NCBI GenBank assembly: GCA_944387425.1
Contig: CALXEV010000006.1
Span: 1-59,179 of the forward strand
Source: an uncultured Clostridia bacterium
GTDB taxonomy: Bacteria; Bacillota; Clostridia; TANB77; CAG-508
Reading direction: 5' to 3'
DNA length: 59,179 bases
Shown: in pieces, positions 33,802-45,032 of the stretch
How the letters are laid out: each line of letters starts with the position of its first letter
How positions within the stretch are numbered: the first letter of the stretch is position 1
Made by a program: the position numbers and the translations under genes
The notes under the pieces: generated by a model
Databases searched by the model: none
Told to the model about the DNA's origin: nothing
Seen by the model: only the letters and a program-made list of their open reading frames with translations

Positions 33802-33874
33802 TCTCAGAAAAATAATCCCGAGAAATTTACAAGATAATCTACATAATTATACCACTTTTCATAAATTTTATCAA
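33802..33874 (-). promoter_or_regulatory. promoter and leader hairpin of the MazF-like operon
   Basis: TTGATA (33869-33874), 17 bp and TATAAT (33846-33851) on the minus strand. The leader contains an ATTTCTC/GAGAAAT stem (about 33807-33833). The -35 lies five bases from the repeat at 33880. Confidence 0.7.
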
Positions 33875-33879
33875 GTAGC

Positions 33880-33960
33880 AAAAAAGAACCGGCACCAATT
33901 GCAAAATGGCAAAAGAGAACCGGTACCAATTGCCAAATGGCAAAAGAGAACCGGCGCTAA
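33880..33960 (+). repeat. REP-like repeat, three units, beside eno
   Basis: Three tandem units read on the plus strand as AAAGAACCGGCACCAATTGC, AGAGAACCGGTACCAATTGC and AGAGAACCGGCGCTAATTG, spaced by AAATGGCAA-like links. Orientation is opposite to that of the other two arrays. Confidence 0.8.
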
Positions 33961-33963
33961 TTG

Positions 33964-35295
<1,332 letters not shown>

Positions 35296-35973
35296 TTATA
35301 TTTTAGTGAATTTATCACTTAATATCTGATTACGTATTCTTTGAGTTTCTTGCTTGTTTGCTAAATATTCAACTCTCTGGGTATTTTTGAAATCTACTGT
35401 ATCATATGCTACTACATTTATTTTTCTTTTTAAATAAATTCCAGAAATATATTCCTCTGTTTTTGTGTTATCTTTACTTATATCATTTTCATAATCAATT
35501 ATTGCTCTTTTTTCTTTTTTACTATGTGGTTCAATATGTAAATATTTATACCTCCAGTAAATATGATGATTATAATATGAATCCCCTCCGCCAGTTATCT
35601 TATTATAATTATATTCTATTTTAAACTTGTTGTTTTTTATAGATATAGTTATGTTTGTCCAAACTTTTTGATGACTATTTATGAATTCATCTCTTAGCTC
35701 TTTTATTTTGTCATACAATAATTCTACTAGCTTTAGATATTCATCTTCTTCAATATCAAATTTGGAAGGTACTTCATATACATTTATAAATTTTCTTTTT
35801 AACAGTCCTTTAGGCAAGAAGTAAAAATACATCTCGCCTGTTTGGACTTTTCCAAGTCTATCAATAATTGAGGCATATAAATACAATTCGTCCCACTTTC
35901 CTGGCACAATATAAAAGATTTTTTTCTGTATTTCTTCATATAATTCTTTTATTTTTTTTGTATTTATTAACAC
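35296..35973 (-). CDS. YezG/DUF600-like protein, orphan immunity candidate
   Basis: A 225-residue protein of the YezG/DUF600 type, usually antitoxin/immunity for LXG or other polymorphic toxins. It matches in KIKELYEEIQKKIFYIVPGKWDELYLYA, GEMYFYFLPKG, YEVPSKFDIEEDEYLKLVELLYDKIKELR and KVWTNITISIKNNKFKIEYNY. The C-terminal 70 residues are extra. It sits between gpmI and eno and would be cotranscribed with them; no toxin is near. Confidence 0.65.
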   Translation of the reverse strand: MLINTKKIKELYEEIQKKIFYIVPGKWDELYLYASIIDRLGKVQTGEMYFYFLPKGLLKRKFINVYEVPSKFDIEEDEYLKLVELLYDKIKELRDEFINSHQKVWTNITISIKNNKFKIEYNYNKITGGGDSYYNHHIYWRYKYLHIEPHSKKEKRAIIDYENDISKDNTKTEEYISGIYLKRKINVVAYDTVDFKNTQRVEYLANKQETQRIRNQILSDKFTKI

Positions 35974-35987
35974 AATTTACCCACCTT

Positions 35988-37520
35988 TTATTTTACTAAA
36001 ATACTTTCTCCTGTCATTTCTACTGGTTTTTCAATTCCTAATATTTCTAATAATGTAGGTGCTAAATCTGCTAATTTACCAGATTTAACTTTATAATTTT
36101 CATTATTTGATACTAGTATTAATGGTACAGGATTTGTAGTATGTGCCGTATGTGGTTCTCCTGTTTTATAGTCTATCATTTGCTCACAATTTCCATGATC
36201 TGCTGTGATTATCAATGTTCCATCATGTGCAAGTACTGCTTCTACAACTTTTCCTACACATTCATCTATTGTTTCAACAGCTTTTATAGCTGCTGGTAAA
36301 CTTCCTGTATGACCTACCATGTCAGGATTTGCATAATTTAATATAATTGCATTATATTTTTCGCTGTTTATAGCTTTTACAACATTTTCTGTTACTTCTC
36401 TAGCACTCATTTCTGGTTGTAAATCATATGTTGCAACTTTTGGTGATGGTACTAAAATTCTATCTTCACCTGGATATTGTTTTTCTTCACCACCATTAAA
36501 GAAAAATGTAACATGTGCATATTTTTCTGTTTCAGCAATACGCAATTGTGTTAAACCATTTTTACTTATTACTTCTCCAAATGTATTTACTATTGGTTCT
36601 TTTTTGAATGCTATTTTAACATTTGGCATTGTTTCATCATAACTTGTGAAACATACAAAATATGTTTTTAATTTTTTAGTTTCAAATCCATCAAAATCTG
36701 GATCAACTATAGCTCTTGTTATTTGTCTTGCTCTATCTGGTCTAAAGTTAAAGAATATTACTGAATCATTATCTTGAATTGTCGCTATTGGTGTATCTCC
36801 ATTACATATTACTGTTGGTTCTACAAATTCGTCAAAAACTTCTTTTTGATAAGAATCTTCAATTGCTATTGTTGCAGATGTAGCTTTATTTCCTTCTCCA
36901 TTTACTAAAGCATCATAACATTTTTTAACTCTATCCCATCTCTTATCTCTATCCATTGCATAATATCTTCCTGATATACTTGCAATTTTTCCTACACCTT
37001 TTTCTTTCATTTTTTCTTCTAATTGCATAATATAGCTTTCTCCAGAAGCGGGTGGAGTATCTCTTCCATCTAAAAAGCAATGTACATAAACATTTTCGAA
37101 ATCTCTTCTTTTAGCCATTTCTAGCAAGCCATATAGATGTCTTATATGACTATGAACACCACCATCTGAAACTAATCCTAATATATGCAATTTAGAATTA
37201 TGTTTTTTACAATTTTCAATTGCTTCTATAAATTCAGGGATTGCAAAAAAGTCTCCATCTTCTATAGATTTTGTAATTTTGGTTAATTCTTGGTATACTA
37301 TTCTTCCAGCTCCGATATTTGTGTGTCCTACTTCTGAATTTCCCATTTGTCCTTCTGGTAATCCAACTTTTAATCCGCTTGTATATATTTCAGTTGTTGG
37401 ATATTTTTTCATTAGTTTATCAATATTAGGTGTATTGGCTAGTTTTACTGCATTTCCGTCAGTGTTTTCATTAATTCCAAATCCATCTAATATCATTAGC
37501 ATTGCTAGTTTCTTTTCCAT
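35988..37520 (-). CDS. gpmI: 2,3-bisphosphoglycerate-independent phosphoglycerate mutase
   Basis: The 510-residue metal-dependent phosphoglycerate mutase. Asp12 in MLMILDGFG and Ser62 in [14 protein letters not shown] are the metal and nucleophile sites; [16 protein letters not shown] and [11 protein letters not shown] complete the site. It lies between tpiA and the YezG-like gene. Confidence 0.98.
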   Translation of the reverse strand: MEKKLAMLMILDGFGINENTDGNAVKLANTPNIDKLMKKYPTTEIYTSGLKVGLPEGQMGNSEVGHTNIGAGRIVYQELTKITKSIEDGDFFAIPEFIEAIENCKKHNSKLHILGLVSDGGVHSHIRHLYGLLEMAKRRDFENVYVHCFLDGRDTPPASGESYIMQLEEKMKEKGVGKIASISGRYYAMDRDKRWDRVKKCYDALVNGEGNKATSATIAIEDSYQKEVFDEFVEPTVICNGDTPIATIQDNDSVIFFNFRPDRARQITRAIVDPDFDGFETKKLKTYFVCFTSYDETMPNVKIAFKKEPIVNTFGEVISKNGLTQLRIAETEKYAHVTFFFNGGEEKQYPGEDRILVPSPKVATYDLQPEMSAREVTENVVKAINSEKYNAIILNYANPDMVGHTGSLPAAIKAVETIDECVGKVVEAVLAHDGTLIITADHGNCEQMIDYKTGEPHTAHTTNPVPLILVSNNENYKVKSGKLADLAPTLLEILGIEKPVEMTGESILVK

Positions 37521-37583
37521 TTCACTTCATCCTTTCTATTTCTCTTAAAGTCTACAAAGACAACTGCTTTTTATTTTTTGAAA

Positions 37584-38336
37584 TTATTTGTTGTAATTAA
37601 CAATCTTAGAGAATTCGTCTGCTTTTAAACTTGCTCCTCCAACCAATCCTCCATCTATGTCTGACATTTCAAATAATTCTTTGGCATTTGATGATTTTAC
37701 ACTTCCGCCGTACTGTATTATAACTCCATCAGCCTCATTTTGTCCATAGATTTCTGCTAATTTTTTTCTAATTTGCATAATTGTAGTATTAGCATCTTCT
37801 TTTGTTGCAGTTTTTCCTGTTCCAATTGCCCAAATAGGCTCATATGCAATTATAATTTGTTCTAATGAGCTTGCAGGAATATCCTTAAATGCTTTCTCTA
37901 TTTGGCTTGTAACTATTTGTTCTGTTTGACCAGCTTCTCTTTGTTCTAAAGTTTCACCAACACAAACTATAGGTTTTAGCCCATTTGCTAATGCTGATTT
38001 AATTTTTTTATTTACAGTTTCGTCTGTTTCTGCAAAATATTGTCTTCTTTCAGAGTGTCCAATTATTACATATTCAACTCCAATAGATTTTAACATTTTT
38101 CCTGAAATTTCTCCTGTATATGCACCTTTTTCTTCCCAATGCATATTTTGTGCACCTATTTTGATATTAGTATCTTGAACATGTAATAATGCATAAAATA
38201 AATCTATATAAGGTACGCATAAGATAACTTCATTTTTTGTGTCTTTTACTAATGGAGTTAATTCTTGTATGAAATCAATTGTTTCATTTGGTAACATATT
38301 CATTTTCCAGTTACCTGCTATTACTTTTCTTCTCAT
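37584..38336 (-). CDS. tpiA: triosephosphate isomerase
   Basis: The 250-residue TIM barrel: GNWKMN at the start, VIIGHSERRQYF with catalytic His, AYEPIWAIGTGKTA with catalytic Glu, and YGGSVKSSN and GGLVGGASL near the end for phosphate binding. Five base pairs after the gmk-like gene. Confidence 0.98.
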   Translation of the reverse strand: MRRKVIAGNWKMNMLPNETIDFIQELTPLVKDTKNEVILCVPYIDLFYALLHVQDTNIKIGAQNMHWEEKGAYTGEISGKMLKSIGVEYVIIGHSERRQYFAETDETVNKKIKSALANGLKPIVCVGETLEQREAGQTEQIVTSQIEKAFKDIPASSLEQIIIAYEPIWAIGTGKTATKEDANTTIMQIRKKLAEIYGQNEADGVIIQYGGSVKSSNAKELFEMSDIDGGLVGGASLKADEFSKIVNYNK

Positions 38337-38341
38337 AATAT

Positions 38342-38902
38342 TTATCTCCTATCTTTCAAAACATTTCTTATAACTTGTAATAATTTATTTTTTGATTCTT
38401 CAGTATAATCATTTTTGAATACATAATCAAATTGTTCTCTTAAATTTTTGTTTTGCTTATATTCAATAATATGTTCGTCAATTTCTTGTAATCTCTGAGC
38501 TTCTTTTTTAGGAGGTAATCCTCTTTTTCTTAATTCATTTTTTGCTCTTTCTACATCATATGGAATTATATATATAGAAAACACATCTTTTGCATTTCTT
38601 TTGAATTCGTATATTGTACTATAATGCACTTCTGTTACTTGTAGTTCATCAGATTGAAGTGCTTCTTTTCTATAAGCATATTTTGCACCTAAGAATTCAA
38701 AATCAAATGCAATTTTTCCTTGTTTTTTTAATTCATTAAGTTGTTCGTCATTCACAAATTCTTTATCAATTCCATCAACTTCGTTTTTTCTTTTATTTCT
38801 TGTTGTTACAATCGCTAAGTTCTTAAAACCTAGTTCTTTTGAAATTGCGTCTTTGAAGAAAGATTTGCCTGTTCCTGTTATTCCTGATAATGTTACTATC
38901 AT
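38342..38902 (-). CDS. guanylate-kinase-like P-loop protein
   Basis: A 186-residue kinase with Walker A SGITGTGKSFFKDA (residues 6-19) and gmk-like TTRNKRKNEVDGIDKEFV. It differs from canonical guanylate kinase, which has TTR..RPGEVDG and a YGT motif; here AKYAYRKEAL stands in the corresponding place. It may be the functional Gmk moved into the glycolytic cluster, or a divergent paralogue. ATG follows AAAGG. The cluster order Nudix-gmk-like-tpiA is unusual. Confidence 0.65.
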   Translation of the reverse strand: MIVTLSGITGTGKSFFKDAISKELGFKNLAIVTTRNKRKNEVDGIDKEFVNDEQLNELKKQGKIAFDFEFLGAKYAYRKEALQSDELQVTEVHYSTIYEFKRNAKDVFSIYIIPYDVERAKNELRKRGLPPKKEAQRLQEIDEHIIEYKQNKNLREQFDYVFKNDYTEESKNKLLQVIRNVLKDRR

Positions 38903-38940
38903 ATTTACTACCTTTCTAAACTGCATTATTTTCAACTTTA

Positions 38941-39513
38941 TTATCTATTATTTTCTTTATTTTGAGAACCTTTATCGTTATTACAAATCTCCCTAACTTT
39001 TTGAAAAATTTCTTCATAATCATAATCACTTGGAAATTTTGTTTGACCTGTTCTTATTAGTTCAAAACATTCTTCAAGGGGAACCCAACAAACATTTGCA
39101 ACTTCCTCTTCTTGTTGCTTAATCTCTATATTTTTACTTTTTAAGCAAAATACATTGATAAGAAATCTTAATGTTCTTCCATTATTATTGAATTCAAATG
39201 GAATTTCTTTTGGAGTTATTTTCATTACATTAATAGCTTCTTCTAATTCAATTCCAAGTTCTTCTCTAAGTTCTCTTATCATTGCTTGTGTTGGAGTTTC
39301 GTCATTATCTAAATGACCTGAACATAAATCAAGTTGCCCTGGAGTAAGTTCAGTATTAGCTCTTTTTTCCACTAAAACTTCAGCTTTATCATTTAATATA
39401 AAACAAGTTACTCCTTTAAGCCATTCGTTTTGTTCAAGTTTCTTTTCGTGTTTCTTATCAATGATTTTTCTTAAGTCTCCGCTTTTATCATATACCCTAT
39501 ATTGTGTTCCCAT
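38941..39513 (-). CDS. Nudix hydrolase
   Basis: A 190-residue Nudix protein. The Nudix box reads GHLDNDETPTQAMIRELREELGIE, split here as G-x5-E-x7-REL-x-EELG-I, with all metal-binding residues. The N-terminal YRVYDKSGDLRKIIDKKHEKKL and LTPGQLDLCSGH layout recalls IPP-isomerase-like Nudix proteins. Substrate is unknown. It lies between pgk and the gmk-like gene. Confidence 0.8.
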   Translation of the reverse strand: MGTQYRVYDKSGDLRKIIDKKHEKKLEQNEWLKGVTCFILNDKAEVLVEKRANTELTPGQLDLCSGHLDNDETPTQAMIRELREELGIELEEAINVMKITPKEIPFEFNNNGRTLRFLINVFCLKSKNIEIKQQEEEVANVCWVPLEECFELIRTGQTKFPSDYDYEEIFQKVREICNNDKGSQNKENNR

Positions 39514-39541
39514 TTTTTACTTCCTTTACTAAATTTGCAAT

Positions 39542-40726
39542 TTATTTATCTTGTAAACATTCAATTCCTGGTAATTTTTTACCTTCTAAGAATTCAAGTG
39601 ATGCTCCTCCACCTGTTGAAATATGTGTCATTTTATCAGCTAAACCTGCTTTTTCAACAGCTGCTGCAGAGTCTCCACCACCAATTATTGTTGTAGCATC
39701 TAAATCTGCTAATGCTTTAGCTATTGAGTTTGTTCCTACAGCAAATTTGTCAAATTCAAATAATCCAACTGGACCATTCCAAATAACTGTTTTTGCTGTT
39801 TTTAATTCGTCTTTGAACATTTCTATTGTTTTTTCTCCTATATCAAATCCTTCCCAACCATCTGGAATTTCAGTCCAAGCTACTGTTTTGCTTTCTGTAT
39901 CAGGTTTGAATTCTTTTCCTATAACTGTATCTACAGGAAGTAATAATTTTACTCCTTTGTCTTTTGCTTTTTTCATTAGACTAAGTGCTAATTCACATTT
40001 ATCTGGTTCACATAGTGAATTTCCAACACCATATCCTTGTGCTTTGAAGAATGTGTATGCCATTCCTCCACCAATCATTAATGTGTCAACTTTTTCTAAT
40101 AAGCTATCTATAACACCTATCTTATCAGATACTTTTGCTCCTCCTAAGATTGCAACAAATGGTCTTACAGGATTATTTAAAGCATCTCCTAAGAATTTTA
40201 ATTCTTTTTCAATTAGAAATCCTGATACAGATGGTAAATAGTGTGATATACCTTCTGTTGAAGCATGTGCTCTGTGAGCTGTTCCAAATGCATCATTTAC
40301 AAATACTTCTGCCATACTTGCTAATTGTTTAGCAAATTCAGGATCGTTGTCTGTTTCTTCTCTATGGAATCTTACATTCTCAAGTAACATTACTTGACCT
40401 TCTTTTAGGTTAGCAGCAAGTGTTTTTGCACTTTCTCCTATAACATCTTTTGCCATTAAAACTTCTTGTCCTAATAATTTAGATAATTCTTTTGCAACTG
40501 GAGCTAGTGAAAATTCTGTTTTTACTTCTCCCTTTGGTCTTCCTAGATGTGAACTTAATATTATTTTACAATTTTGTTCAATTAAATATTTTATTGTTGG
40601 TAATGCTGAAACAATTCTTCTGTTATCTGTAATGTTTTGATTTTCATCCATTGGTACATTGAAATCACATCTTACAAATACTTTTTTTCCTTTTAAATCA
40701 ATATCTCTAATTGTTTTTTTACTCAT
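39542..40726 (-). CDS. pgk: phosphoglycerate kinase
   Basis: The 394-residue enzyme has [53 protein letters not shown] and [13 protein letters not shown]. Cotranscribed with Nudix, gmk-like, tpiA, gpmI, YezG-like and eno in this order. Confidence 0.98.
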   Translation of the reverse strand: MSKKTIRDIDLKGKKVFVRCDFNVPMDENQNITDNRRIVSALPTIKYLIEQNCKIILSSHLGRPKGEVKTEFSLAPVAKELSKLLGQEVLMAKDVIGESAKTLAANLKEGQVMLLENVRFHREETDNDPEFAKQLASMAEVFVNDAFGTAHRAHASTEGISHYLPSVSGFLIEKELKFLGDALNNPVRPFVAILGGAKVSDKIGVIDSLLEKVDTLMIGGGMAYTFFKAQGYGVGNSLCEPDKCELALSLMKKAKDKGVKLLLPVDTVIGKEFKPDTESKTVAWTEIPDGWEGFDIGEKTIEMFKDELKTAKTVIWNGPVGLFEFDKFAVGTNSIAKALADLDATTIIGGGDSAAAVEKAGLADKMTHISTGGGASLEFLEGKKLPGIECLQDK

Positions 40727-40815
40727 TTTGTTTTCCTCCTATTTTTAATTTTCTAAGTTTTACCTTTTTATATATTATTTACCGTTTTCCCTTAGACGAT
40801 ACTATTGTATATCAA

Positions 40816-40842
40816 AAAAGAATACTTTTCAAGTATTCTTTT
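40816..40842 (-). terminator. terminator between gap and pgk
   Basis: AAAAGAATACTT and AAGTATTCTTTT form a 12-bp perfect stem with a 3-nt loop. It follows gap on the minus strand, so it may partly or fully separate gap expression from pgk. Confidence 0.75.
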
Positions 40843-40867
40843 GAGATTTTTTCTATATATAATAATT

Positions 40868-41899
<1,032 letters not shown>

Positions 41900-41921
41900 T
41901 TATTGCCTTTCAGCAAACTCA

Positions 41922-41950
41922 TTTTATACCAATTTTATTTACATTTCAAG
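41922..41950 (-). promoter_or_regulatory. promoter of gap
   Basis: TTGAAA (41945-41950), 17 bp and TAAAAT (41922-41927) on the minus strand, 40 bp upstream of the start codon; AAAGGAGG precedes the ATG. Confidence 0.6.
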
Positions 41951-41967
41951 ACTTATTTGTAAATTTT

Positions 41968-42402
41968 TTATAAATATTTCTTTAATGTTTCCATACTATC
42001 TTCTTGCATAACAACAAAATCATTAAGAATTTGTTTAACATCCTTTTCTACACTTGGATTATTATTTAAAAGTCTTCTACCTTCTATAATGCCCATATTT
42101 GTACCTTGTAAAAGAAGTTCAGAAATTTTTGAATTACTTTGATCACTCATTGTTTTCATTTGAACACCATACCATGTCATCATTTTATTCATAGTATTGG
42201 TTTCTTGTGGTTCTTTTGACGAATACTGTGGATAAATCTCATCAACTCTTTGAGCTATTTTTTTATATTTCCCATATTCAACATCTAATACCTTTCTAAA
42301 TGTCTCATCTCCCACTTTTTCTGAAACATATTTTATAGCATCCATTCCCATTGTTGTTCCTTTATTTACTTCATCAAGTACCTTTACATTTAAATCTTCC
42401 AT
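41968..42402 (-). CDS. conserved hypothetical helical protein
   Basis: A 144-residue protein, probably a helical bundle: MEDLNVKVLDEVNKGTTMGM, EKVGDETFRKVLDVEYGKYKKI, and LLLQGTNMGIIEGRRLLN. It resembles small ferritin-like or DUF2383-type proteins of Clostridia, but clear metal ligands are not visible. It is monocistronic, between gap and sigK. Confidence 0.6.
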   Translation of the reverse strand: MEDLNVKVLDEVNKGTTMGMDAIKYVSEKVGDETFRKVLDVEYGKYKKIAQRVDEIYPQYSSKEPQETNTMNKMMTWYGVQMKTMSDQSNSKISELLLQGTNMGIIEGRRLLNNNPSVEKDVKQILNDFVVMQEDSMETLKKYL

Positions 42403-42479
42403 ATTTAAACCTCCTTATTACCTATTTTTAACAAGCCTATTATTTTTTATACATTTCTTAATTATATTAAGTGATTTAT

Positions 42480-42506
42480 ATATTAATATTTTAAAGTCCA
42501 TGCACT
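42480..42506 (+). promoter_or_regulatory. possible sigma-E-type promoter of sigK
   Basis: ATATT (42480-42484), 14 bp and CATGCACT (42499-42506) resemble the mother-cell SigE pattern ATATT-N13-15-CATACAnT. It lies 51 bp before sigK, as expected for a SigE-dependent gene. One -10 base differs. Confidence 0.4.
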
Positions 42507-42557
42507 TTTGTTTTTTTAAAACATATAATTTTATTATGAGAAAACGGAGGTGCTTAT

Positions 42558-43259
42558 ATGTTTTCTTCACTTTGTATAAGTGGATTTTTACAGTTCTTAC
42601 ATACAGCTATTTTTGCTGTTGGTTATATTTCTGGTACACAATTATTTCCTGAACCTTTAAGCTCTGAAGAAGAGCGAATTTACATTGAAAAATTAAAAGA
42701 TGGTGATGAAGAAGCTCGTAATATTCTTATAGAAAAAAATTTAAGATTAGTTGCTCATGTTTGTAAAAAGTATTCTAATTCTAATGTAGACCAAGATGAT
42801 TTAATTTCGATTGGTACTATTGGTTTAATTAAAGGTATTAATAGCTTTAAACCAGAAAAAGGTGCTAAGCTTTCTACATATGTTTCAAGATGTATTGATA
42901 ATGAAATTCTTATGCATTTTAGAGCTACTAAAAAGTTGAATGCCGAAGTGTACTTAAATGAACCTATTGGTAAAGATAAAGATGATAATGTGATTACTCT
43001 TCAAGAAGTTCTTGAAAATGATGAAAGAAGTGTTGAAGAAGCGGTTGACCTAAAGATGAAAGTTAAATTGTTATATGAAAAGATGAAGAGTATGTTAAAA
43101 GATAGAGAACGAACTATTTTAGAACTTCGCTTTGGGCTAGATGGTCATAAACCTAAAACTCAAATTGAGATTGCTGAGCAAATGGGAATTTCTCGTTCTT
43201 ATGTATCTCGTATCGAAACTAAGGCTATAAATAAGTTGTCTAAGGAGATTAAAGAATAA
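42558..43259 (+). CDS. sigK: sporulation sigma factor SigK, uninterrupted
   Basis: A 233-residue sporulation sigma factor for late mother-cell genes. The first about 26 residues (MFSSLCISGFLQFLHTAIFA) are a hydrophobic pro-sequence, as in pro-SigK, which needs proteolytic removal. Region 2 is RNILIEKNLRLVAHVCKKY with LISIGTIGLIKGINSF; region 4 has ILELRFGLDG and an HTH IEIAEQMGISRSYVSRIE. No skin element interrupts the gene. ATG follows CGGAGGTG. It is one of few plus-strand genes. Confidence 0.96.
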   Translation: MFSSLCISGFLQFLHTAIFAVGYISGTQLFPEPLSSEEERIYIEKLKDGDEEARNILIEKNLRLVAHVCKKYSNSNVDQDDLISIGTIGLIKGINSFKPEKGAKLSTYVSRCIDNEILMHFRATKKLNAEVYLNEPIGKDKDDNVITLQEVLENDERSVEEAVDLKMKVKLLYEKMKSMLKDRERTILELRFGLDGHKPKTQIEIAEQMGISRSYVSRIETKAINKLSKEIKE

Positions 43260-43263
43260 TAAT

Positions 43264-43290
43264 TAAGGGACTGCACATTGTGCAATCCCT
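43264..43290. terminator. hairpin between sigK and the anti-sigma gene, copy A
   Basis: AGGGACTGCAC and GTGCAATCCCT form a stem with a 3-nt loop, between convergent genes. The same 27 bases occur without change at 46813-46839. Confidence 0.7.
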
Positions 43291-43291
43291 A

Positions 43292-44359
43292 TCATTTTAT
43301 AAAAACAAACGGATCTGTAACATAATATGAATTTTCCATTTCTTTTTTATTGTTTACCCAATAATACTCTATTCCAAATGGACCATCTTCGTTTTTTAAT
43401 ATTTTCTCATAACTATGAAAACTAGATTCTTTGTTAATATCAGATATATCTGTCCTTTTTTGATAATATACACCATCTCTAAATTCAACATCATAAATGA
43501 AAGTGCCAGTTCTAATATCATAATTTTCTTTACAATAAATTCTAATAAAACAGTTTTCACCACTTTCACTTTTATTTATAAATTCATCTATTGCATGTAA
43601 ATTATTTGATTTTAGTGCACCATTATATAGTACAAAGCATCCATCTTTTATTGCTTCTTCAATACTATAATCAGTAGGTAAATTTTTAGCATCAACAAAA
43701 TTAGTACTTGTAAATTCAGGAAGTTCGAATTGCACTTTTATATTACTTTTTAAATCTTTATTTAAAATTATCGAATATATTATATTATTCTGTGTATTAT
43801 AATTTGGATTTTCTTTTTGTTTTAATGTTATGTATGTAGTAGTATCATCTGACTTTATACTTTTTATTTCTAAATCCATTTCATGTAATTCACGATTACT
43901 AGCCCAAGTAACAATAAGCATAATTTTTTCACTAAAATCATCTTCGCTCATTTCTGGTAATTCATTTACTCTGCTCTTGTATTTTTTATAGTCAGAATAA
44001 TTGTTTATTATTTTATATAAAAACTTTTCTTCTTCTCCATAAATCATATCATTTTGAGTGAAGTCTGTTTCATAATTACTAACTCCGTTTTCGTCTACAA
44101 ATAGACCACTTGATTCAATATTTTCTTGTTTTAAAATATATTCACTATATATTTTTGCACTAGCAAAACAAACCCCAGTAGTTCCTAAAATAGTTGCCAA
44201 GCCACCGATTAACATTCGATATAATTTTTGTTTCCAGAAACGATTTTTCTTAATATTATTTTTATTTTTTAAAGTATATGAAATCATTTTTGTGTATTCA
44301 CATGGAAGGTCTATTTCTGATTTCAATACTTTTTTTATTTCAAAATCTAATTTATCCAT
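43292..44359 (-). CDS. anti-sigma-like membrane protein
   Basis: A 355-residue protein with one transmembrane helix (about residues 48-68), a short cytoplasmic N-terminus and a large extracellular domain, in the arrangement of ECF anti-sigma factors. I do not recognise the outer domain. It follows an ECF sigma gene directly, the usual sigma/anti-sigma order, so it probably sequesters that sigma until an envelope signal arrives. Confidence 0.6.
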   Translation of the reverse strand: MDKLDFEIKKVLKSEIDLPCEYTKMISYTLKNKNNIKKNRFWKQKLYRMLIGGLATILGTTGVCFASAKIYSEYILKQENIESSGLFVDENGVSNYETDFTQNDMIYGEEEKFLYKIINNYSDYKKYKSRVNELPEMSEDDFSEKIMLIVTWASNRELHEMDLEIKSIKSDDTTTYITLKQKENPNYNTQNNIIYSIILNKDLKSNIKVQFELPEFTSTNFVDAKNLPTDYSIEEAIKDGCFVLYNGALKSNNLHAIDEFINKSESGENCFIRIYCKENYDIRTGTFIYDVEFRDGVYYQKRTDISDINKESSFHSYEKILKNEDGPFGIEYYWVNNKKEMENSYYVTDPFVFIK

Positions 44360-44385
44360 TCACATTTTCTCCTTTATATATTTTT

Positions 44386-44877
44386 TTAGTTTTCCTTTTG
44401 CTCTCGAAATCCTGCTTTTATTGTGTTTTCTAGTTCTTTTAAAATCTTACTTATTTCCTTAGTAGTAAACTCAAATAAATAATACAATGTTATAGCTTCT
44501 TTTTCTTTATAATTTAATTTTTCAATTAAATTATAAAAATCCAGATTTTCAATTTTCTCTTCCTCATTATTAGCATATAAATTAATTTCCTCTTCATTTT
44601 CGAGTTTAATAATTTCCTTTTTATAATATTTTTTGAAAATATTATTACAATTATTTATTAAAACTTTAATAATCCAGGTTTTAAAATAATGAGGTTCTTT
44701 GATTTTCTTTATATTTTTATATGCCTGTATAATTGTTTCTTGAACAGCATCATTAATATCATCTTGACAAGACAGTCTCATTCTAGCAATCTTATATAAA
44801 TCGCTTTGCAAGCTGATGATTAATTCATCAAATGCACTAATATCTCCTTCTTTAAATCTTCTTATTAGTTCTTCCAT
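44386..44877 (-). CDS. ECF sigma factor with frameshifted C-terminal end
   Basis: A 163-residue sigma-70-family factor. Region 2: EELIRRFKEGDISAFDELI and DAVQETIIQAYKNIKK; region 4: LNYKEKEAITLYYLFEFTTKEISKILKELENTIK. After NTIK the sequence reads AGFREQKEN and stops. Adding one A in the run at 44416-44419 would give SRISRAKGKLKKYIKEKM, the normal end of region 4. Thus the recognition helix end is lost by a single-base change, or this is a sequencing or phase-variation event. It is upstream of the anti-sigma gene. Confidence 0.8.
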   Translation of the reverse strand: MEELIRRFKEGDISAFDELIISLQSDLYKIARMRLSCQDDINDAVQETIIQAYKNIKKIKEPHYFKTWIIKVLINNCNNIFKKYYKKEIIKLENEEEINLYANNEEEKIENLDFYNLIEKLNYKEKEAITLYYLFEFTTKEISKILKELENTIKAGFREQKEN

Positions 44878-44995
44878 TTATTCCTCCATATTGTTAATTC
44901 TCTTTATTAATATATCATTTTCATATATTAGACAATATAATTGATATTTTTAGTTGCATAAAGTTATTTTTTTACAATATTGTCCTAAAAAAATA

Positions 44996-45024
44996 AATGT
45001 CAATACTATAAAAGTATCAACATT
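44996..45024 (-). terminator. terminator after the FtsW-like gene
   Basis: On the minus strand AATGTTGATACT pairs fully (two G-U pairs) with AGTATTGACATT, loop of five bases, followed by TATTTTTTT. Confidence 0.75.
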
Positions 45025-45032
45025 TAAAGTCA

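Noticed and set aside
33880-33960. CRISPR-like direct repeats (also at 56152)
   Set aside because: Units are degenerate, only three per site, with very short and similar links instead of unique spacers, and no cas genes. REP-like elements fit better.
43264-43290. Riboswitch between sigK and the anti-sigma gene
   Set aside because: The element is a simple hairpin and also ends an unrelated gene at 46813, so a terminator is sufficient.
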